From NCBI GenBank assembly GCA_007449985.2, contig VIIQ02000089.1, forward strand, positions 277,807 through 341,806: a stretch of 64,000 nucleotides of DNA, written 5' to 3'. Shown one piece after another: positions 44,223 through 54,300 of this stretch (within the stretch, counting starts at the first letter, position 1; every line of letters starts with the position of its first letter). The position numbers were made by a program, and so were the translations under genes. The notes below the pieces were generated by a model that made no database searches, had not been told where the DNA came from, and saw nothing but the letters and a program-made list of their open reading frames with translations. This DNA is from Desmodesmus armatus (Eukaryota; Chlorophyta; Chlorophyceae; Sphaeropleales; Scenedesmaceae).

Positions 44223-45444
44223 TGGCGGCGGCGCCCGTCGCGGCAGCAGAAGCATGTTGATGTCATGAACTGGGCAACAGGACTGTCACAGCTGACTGCT
44301 CGAGCAGTATTGCTTGCATAACCTATCACACACAGACAACAACCAGGCAGCTCAGCACTCTGATAAAAAAACAGCACTGTGATTAAAAATATAGAATAAA
44401 CTAATTTGGAATATGTTTTTAATATACAAGAACAGAAACACAACCCCCGCCGCTGCCCCTCAATCACAGCTGCCTTTCACTCCCCACTCACTCATAATGA
44501 GCCCAATGCTGTTGGGGAAGTTCATGTAGCAGTCCTGGGTGATCTGGCCATAGATTGAGCCCAATGTGCAGTTGGCTGCCATCGCCACACATGGCAGGGG
44601 GTTCAAGCCCTGTGCACCAGCAGTAGCAGCAGCGGCAGCAGCAGCAGCAGCAGTGGCAGTAGCAGCAGCAGTGGCAGCAATCAGCGCCAGGAAGACGGTG
44701 TGACTTTGCAATGTTAGGTACTGCTGCTGTGCACACAGCATCAAGGCACATCAAGACAACCTTCACCAACATTGCAAAGCTCAACTTAGCCAGTAAAAAC
44801 AATGCCACTACAATACAAGCAGTCACCCAGCACCATGGCTGGGCTCCAGCTGGACATCATGTCACTCCATGATAGAGTGTGCTGATGATGGTGTGCAACA
44901 CTTTGCAACATGAGTTCTACATAGGGAATTTCTGAAGGTTTCCGGTCATCTGGCCGCAGAGGAGATCATGAGAAAAAGTTGTGTCTGACTTACCTTGAGC
45001 TTTTTGGTCCTGTTGGCGTCCAGTATGGCAGGGAGGGGACTGCCAAAGGCAGCTATGGCAAATAACATACCTGCAGAGGTGTGCATGTGTGCATGTGTGT
45101 GTTGGGTGGGATGGGGCCAGGGGGGGGGGGGGGCAGGGCAGAGGCACAGGTCGCACCCAGCACAATACACTCAGACTTTGGACTTCAAGGCTGCTTTAAT
45201 CCCTTCAATTTTTGCCTACTGCGCATGGTGTTCTGATCTGCCTCCCAAGTTGGCGGCACAGTAAGATGAGATGTTTTCTGAAGTGTTTGCAGTTGGCTCA
45301 ACAACACCAGCAGGAATACTGAGGGAGCTGGCTGGCGTGCATGGGACTGCGAAAGGCTCAGCTACGGACATAATAGTACTGAAGTTCTATATCGCTTACG
45401 ATGCCAGGGATCACATGGTTGAGAACAGTCTCCTGGGGTGTCAT
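42323..45444 (-). CDS. SWEET-type sugar transporter
   Basis: SWEETs are bidirectional sugar uniporters with two MtN3 triple-helix repeats. Recognised exons: 45444-45400 (candidate first exon, MTPQETVLNHVIPGI then GTAAGC), 45070-44994 (MLFAIAAFGSPLPAILDANR), 44609-44492 (LNPLPCVAMAANCTLGSIYG, FPNSIGLIM), 43839-43739 (VLLVMLAATAVLLVVGII), 43236-43083 (VAILGIYYVAPLSSLFQVLR, LTNLINAVLWTVYGM) and 42601-42323 (DWFFIALPNAMGVAFNIVSM). The P-x-P/SPLP motif, PNSIG in repeat 1 and PNAMG in repeat 2 with the NA-WT-YG pattern are hallmarks. Phases suggest one short exon still missing between 45400 and 45070 and another between 44492 and 43839. The membrane location (plasma, vacuolar or chloroplast) cannot be told. 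No exon echoes are seen here. Confidence 0.85.
43340..43440 (+). repeat. SINE-like dispersed repeat, copy 2
   Basis: TGTGTGGCCAGCCAGTGGGA followed by a C-rich stretch, with TGTGTGGCCAGCTGACTGTG repeated just upstream. It lies in a SWEET intron. Confidence 0.45.
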
Positions 45445-46271
45445 TGCTGCTGCTGCTCTCTGCACAGTCTGACCAGGAACTACTTCGGTTCGATCGACGT
45501 TAGTTACAGCGATTCACCAGTATTTTCCAGCTATTAGCTTTGTTGTGTCGAACTTTGTTTGGTTCAGGTGCTGCCTTGTTTTCGCGGTGCTGTGCTGCGA
45601 AGGCCAAAAAGAAGCCTGCTGGGAACGTCCACTGCTGACGTAAATGATCGACGTGCTGGTAGTGATATTGTGGAATGTGCAGCAGGCAACATGAGGTTGA
45701 AAATGGGATCACCGGATCCACGTGGCGGGTCAACGATGTTGGAGTGACAGGGCAGGCTGCTGCATCAAGCACATCAGTTACACAACACACTACGTCGTGA
45801 GAATTGATGAAGGACCTTTTCGTGTCCAGGCATCTCTTCCGTGACTTTCTGATCGTGCCTCTCACAATCGTGACACTGCATTCATCGAGCATATGTCAAC
45901 AGCACGCAATTTTCAAGTTTGGAAACTTCCACTTGAACCACGCGGTCAATCACCATACTGCCGCCCCCCTCTTTGATCTGCTCCACAACCAAGGGACCTC
46001 TGTCAACATCATACAAACTCATACAACAACAACATGAGCCAGCAGGGCCCCTAGGACACCTACCCATGGCCAGAACTATCGTGGGCGCCAAAACCCCTGC
46101 CTGCCTGTATTGCCCTGCCTCACCATCTCCTGCAGCAGCGCGGTACCGCCCAGCAGTAAAAGTATCCACCCACTTGTAACACCCCCCCTCCTCTGTTGGT
46201 GCTTCCTCATTAATGCAAGCCACAAGAACCACTAGTGCCAGCAGGGCCACTAGGAAACCACCGCAAGCGTC
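45445..46271. other. Region between SWEET and the alpha/beta hydrolase
   Basis: It holds the 3' UTR of the hydrolase (- strand) and the SWEET upstream region. A TGTAA (- strand) at 45778-45782 lies about 490 bases past the hydrolase stop. The open frame at 45882-46250 starts at GTG and was not accepted as a gene. Confidence 0.5.
45778..45782 (-). promoter_or_regulatory. Candidate poly(A) signal TGTAA for the alpha/beta hydrolase
   Basis: TGTAA on the - strand downstream of the stop at 46272. The 3' UTR would be about 500 bases. Confidence 0.35.
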
Positions 46272-49200
46272 TCATTCAACGTAGCTGACAGCCTCTCTGC
46301 CTGCATTCCCCTTCACCACAAAGTCCAGCAGCAGCGAATTAAATTCATCCGGTTGCTCCAGGTACAGCCAGTGGTTGGCCCTCTTAAACACCACACTGCA
46401 GCAGTCTGGAGCAACCTGCTGGACGTGCAAGCAGCCCTCCACTGGAAACACCCCACTGCATAGCACGGCACAGCACAGCACACCATCAGGTTAGTCACCA
46501 TGATGGTCATCTGGCTTGAATCTGCTGTGAAATGCACACAAATGTGACACGGCATGTCTGGCCGCCACGTGCCAATGCACGGCTGCATGTCTTTCACCCC
46601 ACGGTCCCTCGCCCTTGCTCACCCAACCATTCACCCAACCTACCCACGCAATCCAGTTGCAGTCATGTCCGACAGTGTGATCAGCTGCTGCAGGGGTAAA
46701 ATCATTGCGCAAGGCCTGCTCAAGTAATCTGGGCTGCATCGGGGCTTCTGTTATCTTTGAACACCAGCACCTACCCCACCACAACAATACAAGAGTGGCC
46801 CACCCTCACCCACCAATCACAAGCAGCTCCCGCCACCAACAAGCGCACCTACTCACCCCCCCCCCACACACACACACCCACTCACCAACACCCACCAACC
46901 GCATTCAGCTACGCCAGCTTTAGCTGAAACCAACAGGGCCCAAATTCCCTCCTGACCCACCCACCCAACTGCATCCCCCCACCACATTCAGGCAGGGCAG
47001 CTCCTGTAAAAACCAGGGCCCCAATTTCAACCCATCAACACACCAACAGGTGCTACACGTGTAAAATTGCTTAGTCATTCTGGACAACCCCACCCACCCA
47101 CCTGCATCCCCCCACCACATTCAGGCAGGGCAGCCCCTACTGAAGCCAGCCCCCCCCCCCCCCCACCAACACATCAACAGGTGCCACAAGTGCAACAACG
47201 ATAACTTTAACACTCCCACTCACCCACCTGCATCCCCCCACCACATTCAGGCAGGGCAGCTCCAGCAGGGGCAGCACAGGCCGCCAGTCCAGCTGGGTGT
47301 GGTCAGCCATCAGGGCTCCAAGCGCCTCTGGCTTGCAGCGCAGCGTCTCCGCCCTCAGCTCTGCAAATTTGCAGCAAAGGGAAGTAAAAGGTGTGAGGCT
47401 TGACCTTGGGGCCCCGGCGGCCTCGGCTGGTGTGTGTGTGTGGCCAGCCAGTGGGGGTCCGCCCCCTTAGTCATCACCCCAAAAAGGTAAGCAAAAGCAG
47501 TGACACACAGACGTTAGTGGGGTGAGGTGTGAGGTTTGAGATGCCAGTTGGTCAGTTACAGGAAGCAAACATGGGATAGCACTTTACTTTGAGCATGCGT
47601 GCGTCAAACGGGCTGCGAACAATTGACAAAGGCCACATTCAAGGACGCAGTATGTAGGCCAGGGCACTCAGTATGTAAGCACATGCATGCACCCTACCAT
47701 GTGAGCACTCCTTTAAGCGAAATACGCAGTACATCAGCACATCACGTGCGGTACGCATTTTGGTGCCGAAGCAAGGGTATACTCTGAGAGAGCATGCTGG
47801 CCACACTGCCCCGTCCACCAATGTACTCGGGGGGGGGGGGGGGGGAGGGCAGGGGGGTGTATGAGTTGGTGCGAGGCTGGGAGGGAATCTATTTTCAAGA
47901 ACAGCAGAGCGGCAGTGAGGCAGTGCACAAAACAAGGTATGTGCGCGCACCCAAGAGGCAAGGCCATCACCCTTTGAAATTTGCCGAACTTCCCCACAAG
48001 ACAGTCCCCACCACTGGCAGCATCGCCTGCCAGTATGCTGTCAGGGACAGGCAGTGCAACCCCCGGTGGTGGTGGTGGTGGTGGTGGGGGGGGGGGGGGG
48101 CGAGGGGAAGGGGGGGGGTCTCATAGGAGGGTGGAGGCTGGGAAGGAATCTACCTTCAAAGAGGCAGTGAGGCAGCGCAAACAGCATGTTCGGTGCATGC
48201 ATTCAACCGGCCGTCACTTAAAAATCTGTGCATCCATCCAAGAGGCCGTCACCCAATAAAAGAGTGCCAAACGTCCCTACAAGACACTTTCCACCACCAG
48301 CAGCATCATCACCTGCCAATATGCTGTCAGGTACAGGCAGCGATAGACAGCCGGCCGCATTGCCATCTGCTATACTGCCCAAGTCGGCCGCCAGCTGCTG
48401 CTGCAGCCGCTGCAGGGATGCTTCGTCGTAGCAGCCGTTGCTGCCTAGCGACCAGTCCGGGGCGCGGTTTTGCAGGGGCGCCTGTCACACATGCAAAAGG
48501 GAAATACAGGACAGTGCGATGTGAGGGTAGCACAGGCGTACGGTGCAACTGCTGAGAACAGGGCGCCACGATCCTTGCCCACTGTGGGCTTCCTCTCCCC
48601 TCCCCACCTGCCGTGCACACAATGCCCCCCCCCCCCCCCCCCGCGCCATCCACAACCTGCAGACCACACTGTCAAACCTACAAACAAAAACAATCACATG
48701 CTTACCTGGTCCACAAACACTGCCTGCCTGAGCCGGTCTGTCCCAAACAGTTCCACATAGCTCCAGATAACAGCACAACCCATGGACGTACCCACCACTG
48801 CAGCAGACATACAGTACACAGAAGCAACAGGGGTGGTGATCACTCATGAGTGCAGTCCGGGTTGGCAACCCACCGCTGTGGGATTGTGCACCTTGCCCCA
48901 CAAAACCCACAGCCGTTCACTTATCAGTACGTGCAGCGTGAAACCGGCAACATGTGGTGTTGGGGGGGGGGGGGGGCAAGGAGGTGGGGGTTGTTGGGGT
49001 GAGGGTGGAGGCATTGGGGCGAAGGGAAGGGGGGGGGGTGAAAGGGGGGAAGCTCCAGATAACAGCACAACCCATGGACGTACCCACCACTGCAGCGGAC
49101 ATTCAGTACACAGAAGCAACAGGGGTGGTGATCACTCATGAGTGCAAGTCAACCCAACGCTGTGGGATTGTGCACCTTGCCCACAAAACCCGCAGCCGTT

Positions 49201-50984
49201 CACTTATCAGTACGTGCAGCGTGAAACCGGCAACACATGGTACGGGGGGGGGGGGGGGGGGGAGGGACAAGGAGGTGGGGGTTGTTGGGGTGAGGGTGAA
49301 GGGCATTAGGGAAGGGGGGGGGAGTGAAAGGTGGGAAGCTTCAGATGACAGCACATCCCATGGAACCAACCACTGCAGCAATCAGACAGATGTACAGAAG
49401 AAGGCAGCAGGCAGGGGCAGTGACGGCGAGGTATTTCACCACTCTGCAAATGCGTACTTTGCTCAACCCTGGCCAGCTTACTCATCATAAACATCGACAT
49501 TGAACACGGCAACACCAGTGACAGTGAGTGTGTAGACAGGGAGTGAGCAACAAGCCAGTAGAAAGGGGAAGTCATAGTGTGCAAGGAAAAGGGACGAGGA
49601 GGAAAGGGTTGTTGGGGTGAGGGCGAGGGAGAGAGGAGGGTTGTTGGGGTGAGGGCGAGGGGAGAGAGGAGGGGTTGTTGGGGTGAGGGCGAGGGGAGAG
49701 AGGAGGGGTTGTTGGGGTGAGGGCGAGGGGAGAGAGGAGGGTTGTTGGGGTGAGGGCGAGGGGAGAGAGGAGGGGTTGTTGGGGTGAGGGCGAGGGGAGA
49801 GAGGAGGGGTTGTTGGGGTGAGGGCGAGGGGAGAGAGGAGGGGTTGTTGGGGTGAGGGCGAGGGGGAGAGAGGAGAGGTTGTTGGGGTGAGGGCAAGGGG
49901 AGAGAGGAGGGGTTGTTGGGGTGAGGGCGAGGGAGAGAGGAGGGGTTGTTGGGGTGAGGGCGGAGGGAGAGAGGAGGGGTTGTTGGGGTGAGGGCGAGGG
50001 TGAGGGAGGTCGAAGGAGACAGGGAAGGAGAGGGGGGGGGATCAGGTTCGACACACCCCCCGGAGCATACCCACCAACCTGATGGTATGGTCAAGCGTTT
50101 CAAAGTCCAAAGGTTTAAAGTTTTGTATCAAGGCCATCCCCCCACCATACACACTTGACAACCACACAGGAGCACAGGGCAGGGCCCCGAGGGGGGGGGG
50201 GGCACTGTGTACGCACCTGTGACATCAGTGAGACTGAGTGCCTGCAGGAAGTCCTTTCAGGTCATAGCTTGTCAAGGCTTGTTGTATCATGAAATTGCCC
50301 CACCCACCACACACTCCAAACCACACACTATGCCCCCAGAACTAGGGGAGGGCCCCCGGGGGGAATGGGGGGTGTGGGTGGGGTGGGGTGGTGGTGGTGG
50401 TGGTGGTGGTGTGGTGGTGGTGGTGGGGGGGGGGGGAGGGGGGGCTGTGTACGCACCTGTCACGTCAGTAAGACTGAGTGCCTGCAGGAAATCCCTTAGG
50501 TCTGCTGCCAGCCGTGCGATGTGGTAGCCGCGTGCAGGAACACCGGCAGAGTCTCCGTGGTGCCGCAAGTCCACAGCATACACCTGCAGCCAACCCCAGC
50601 ACAAGTAGCACACACAGGCACAGGTGAAGGTGTGCCTCGCGGGGACTTGTGGTGTGCTTTAAAAAGGCTGATAGCTGATGGCGTGCATTGCACAGAGTGG
50701 GCGGGGACCATTCCCAACCCTCAACTAGTGATGGCATAGGGAATGCTGGATCGAACAACAAGAACATCAAAGCCTATATGATAGCCAGCTGATAAGCAGA
50801 CGGGGGGGGGGGGAGTCAGTCACCTGGCACGTTGCTGCCAGCGCAGGCATGTTGCGCTGGAAGTACTTCTGGACCCACTCCAGCCGTGTATTAGCACCAC
50901 GACAGGACCGCTGCTACCAGCTGCTTCATAGGCCAGCTGCACGCCGTCATTGGTGGTGAAATGCTGAGCCGTGCTGGCTGCCAT
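46272..50984 (-). CDS. Alpha/beta hydrolase-fold protein
   Basis: Six exons keep phase: 50984-50824, 50583-50457, 48797-48706, 48481-48313, 47360-47228, 46455-46272, giving about 288 residues, typical of small esterase, epoxide-hydrolase or haloperoxidase-like members. It starts MAASTAQHFTTNDGVQLAYE. Motifs: oxyanion-hole strand VVVLIHGWSGS, YAVDLRHHGDS, nucleophile elbow VVGTSMGCAV (catalytic Ser) and C-terminal KRANHWLYLEQPDEFNSLLL (catalytic His). At the usual position of the acid residue the sequence reads LPCLNVVGGCSGVFP, with Cys/Ser instead of Asp, so the acid may be elsewhere or activity altered. The substrate cannot be inferred. Exon 1 is one base short between HGWSGS and KYFQRNMPALAATCQ. 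Intron echoes include the exon 2 end at 50217-50270, the exon 3 start at 49057-49102 and 49335-49382, the exon 4 end at 48010-48050, and the exon 5 end at 47099-47140 and 46972-47005. The gene is head-to-head with COG5, 339 bases apart. Confidence 0.88.
47390..47480 (+). repeat. SINE-like dispersed repeat, copy 3
   Basis: GGCTTGACCTTGGGGCCCC, CGGCTGGTGTGTG, then GTGTGGCCAGCCAGTGGGGG and TCCGCCCCCTTAGTCATCA. Very similar to the copy at 60418-60540. It is in a hydrolase intron. Confidence 0.5.
49604..49995 (+). repeat. G-rich minisatellite, about 12 units of 33-35 bases
   Basis: The unit begins TTGTTGGGGTGAGGGCGAGG and ends GGAGAGAGGAGGGG. Twelve TTGTTGGGGTGAG starts can be counted. The array lies in an intron of the alpha/beta hydrolase. 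Every unit has four or more G-runs on the + strand and so has G-quadruplex potential (inference). Confidence 0.9.
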
Positions 50985-51323
50985 GGCACCTATGGCACTG
51001 TCGTGCTGCTGTCGAAATGCCCAGAGCAAACACGTCTAACTATACACGAAGGGAAAGTGCTGTAGTAATCTTGACTTGTTTTGGAAATTCGTCTTCCTGC
51101 AGAGGAGCAAGAAGAAGAACATAACATCTGGATCGCGATCTGATCAACTGACGTTTGACCCAGGCATCCCAGGCATTCCTCGTTATCTTCCAAGCTTTGC
51201 AGGAATTTATATTATCACTCACAAGATTTCCCCTCTTGTCTACTGCTTATCTAATATGCTGACAGTTTCACCACGACACAGCTTTTGAAAAGCTTTGTTG
51301 TTGCACCTCCTGCCGCTGCTGCC
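50985..51323. promoter_or_regulatory. Presumed bidirectional promoter, hydrolase / COG5
   Basis: These 339 bases separate the ATG of the hydrolase (-, 50984) from the ATG of COG5 (+, 51324), so both promoters and 5' UTRs must lie here or overlap. No TATA box or other element was recognised. Confidence 0.45.
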
Positions 51324-54300
51324 ATGGGTGGTAGAGGCTCTCTGGACGAGCCATCACAGCAGCAGCTTGCAGCAGCAGGACAGCAAGGCAGCACCAGCAA
51401 GCAGCAGCATGCTGCAACTGCTGAGGTCCTGTCGGACCCCTCGCTGCAGCCCTTCCTGCAGCAGGACTTCAACGCAGCTGAATTCACGAGTCACGTACTC
51501 GCAGCATCACGCACGAGCGCCCAAGCTCAAGCAGAGCAGCTGAAGCAGGGGGTCCGGCAGTGGAGCAGGCGCTCAGCACACATGTTATTTCAAACCACCG
51601 GGAGCTGCTGCAGCATGCCAGGAGGTTGGCAGACACAGAGCACTCCCTGCAGGATGTGGTGCTGTCAGTGTCCTCACTGCAAGCATCGGTGAAGCGCATC
51701 CGTGCTGAGATGGAGGGGCCTTACGTACAGGTGCGGTGCTGTGAAGCTGTTGTGTTGGGGGGGGGGGGGGGGTAACCACATCCGGCGCCCCCCCCCCCCC
51801 CCCCCCCTCCCCCCCCCTCCCCCCCCCCCCCCCCCCCCCGGCTGGCCACATACATGATAATCAGGCGAACACATCTGCCGCGGGCCGCAGGCACAGCCTC
51901 GCCAGTATGACACGCCTGACACCCCTATCCCAGGAGGTGCTGATGTCCCCTGATGTCCCCTGCTTTCAAGAGTTCGGGGGGGGGGGGGGTGGGGGGTAAG
52001 AGTGATATGGGCATCTGTCGAACGACCTGCTGTGCCTTGATGTTGTAGATTTTGGCGGGACAGCGCAGGTGCAGGCGCATGCACAAGTGTGCACGCCAAG
52101 CAGCTGCGTGAGTAGCCAGATGAATGTCTCAGCCTTGGTCACACTGAAGGGCCATCTATGTTCACACCCCACCCCTGCTCTTGTATCGCCCCCCACTCTT
52201 TCACTTCAGGTGGTCTACGGCAGCTAGTGTGCAGTGTCACTGATGTGCCTTCACGGTCGCTGTTTGTTGTTCTTCAGCTTGTGTCTCAAATTTCCCCCTC
52301 CACGTTTCTGTTCTGTCTGTTTGTCTCTGCCGTTGCTTCCTTTTTCTGCAGGTCAAGGCCAAGACCGCCCAGCTGGCCAACATGCATGCCACCATAGAGC
52401 TGCTGAGACACCTGGGACACAGACTCAAACTGGTGAGGTTATTGGCATGCCTCTGGTCCTGCCTTGTGCCTGCCAACATGAACAGGCGCAGAAGCTGCGG
52501 CGGCAGCTAGCAGCCTCACATCAGCTGCTGGGCCAAACTACAGGCTGCCATATTCATTAGTATCACACTCAGCATGCTGCCTGTTTGTTGTTTCTCATCT
52601 GTCGCTGGATATTCTTTTCATTGCATTGCAGGTGCAGAAGCTGCGGCAGCAGCTGGCAGCCTCGCCCCAGCTTTTGGACCTGGCTAAGGCTGCCAAGCTG
52701 CTGACAGACATCAATGCGGTCAGCAGTGAGGCAGACTTTGTGGGGGTGGCAGCAGCAGAGGCTGATGTCGCATTCCTGCAGCAGGCAGCGGCACAGATAC
52801 ACGACCAGGCACAGGTAAAGTGTGTGCTGTGTGGGTGTTTGGGGGGGGGGGACACCAATCCCGGGAACCTGGGGGGGGGGGGGGTCACCGAGGGGGGTGG
52901 GAGCAGCAGAGGCTGATGACGCATTCCTGCAGCAGGCAGCCGTACAGATACATGATCAGGCACAGGTGTGGGTGTGTGCTGGTGGGGGGGGGGGGGCAGC
53001 CAATTCGGGGGGGGGGGCACATCCCTGGAGGGGGGGGTAGGGGCTCATGTCATCTCGGGGGAGGGGGGATGGTCCGTTAACCTCGGGGGATGTCACAGAG
53101 GGGGGTGGCAGCAGCAGAGGCTGATGACGTTCAGCTGGGCGTACTTTTGTGTGGCGCGGGGGCAGTGGGTGGGTGGGAGGGGGGGGAGGGAGGTCAGCGG
53201 GGGTGCCAAGGGCTGGGGGCCCAAGTGGTGGGGGGTCAAGGGGGTTGAAGGGGGTTGACGGGGGGTGGGACAAAAAGGGGGTCACGCAGGGGGAGAGAGG
53301 CGAAGCGCTGCGGCAGTGGGCAGCGACAGCTTCTCACGGCAGCAGTGGAGACGGCATGAAGTGACGGCACGCCCCCCCCCCCCTGCCATCCCCGCCTCCA
53401 TCCACCCCCCTCACGTGTTTCTTATTGACAGCGTGGAGACTGATGCCATTTATGCCCCCCCCTCCCTCCCTCCCCCCCCCCCCCCCCCCCAACACACCAT
53501 CTGATGACTTTTGTGTCCACCCCCCCCCCCCCCAAGGCGTTCCTGATTGACGGCACGGAGAGTCAGAGCCAGGCCAGCATTCGTGCACCCCTCTCCCCCC
53601 CCCCCCCCTCCCCCCCCCCCCCCCTCTTGCCAGGCGTTCCTAATTGACAGCGCAGCCATTGACAGCATTTGTGCCCCCCCCCCCCCCGCGCGCGCGCCCC
53701 CCTCACCCCTACCCCCCCCCCCCCCCCCCACAGGCATTCCTGATTGAGGGCATGGAGAGTCAGAGCCAGGCCAAGGTGGGCAGTGCACTGCAGGTCTTCT
53801 TCAACCTGGACCAGCTCAACAAGGTGGGTGGGGGCAGCACACCATCTTTTTGCCTTTTCTCGTGCCTTTTGCTGGGGGCAGCACAGCATGTTGCTCCTTG
53901 TCTCATGCCTTTTTGCTGGGGGCAGGACAGCATCCGCCTTTTTGTGGCATTTGTTGGGAGGGGGGATGGATGATTTACATCTGGCACCCCAAGGCTCACC
54001 CTTCCTCCCGGCTAGCTTCTGTTAGTGAGTTTGGTGTGCAGGTCGGCACATCTCTTTTGCTGTGCAATTTTGGCAGCTTTGACATGGTTTCAATCAGTCT
54101 CCTGCGCAGTTGGGCAAGATGCCCAGCTCATGCTGTTGCTGCTGCTGCTGACATGTTATTGGTGTGCTGACCTTGCCGTGTTTGTCCCGTAATCCAACAG
54201 GAGGTGGATGTGGTGCTGTCCCAGCACAAACACGAGCTGGCATACTTGTCACTGCACTGACTTGTGCCGGTGTGGTGTGCCGTCGCTTTGATTTCTCGTG

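Noticed and set aside
45882..46250. Open frame on the - strand beginning with a hydrophobic stretch (ALLALVVLVAC), like a signal peptide
   Set aside because: It starts at GTG, lies in the 3' UTR position of the hydrolase, and no family or splice context supports it.
49306..50103. Pro/Ser/Asn-rich - strand frame with a regular HPNNPSSLP repeat
   Set aside because: It is only the translation of the 33-35 base minisatellite in a hydrolase intron. The unit length is not a constant multiple of three and the frame has no gene context.
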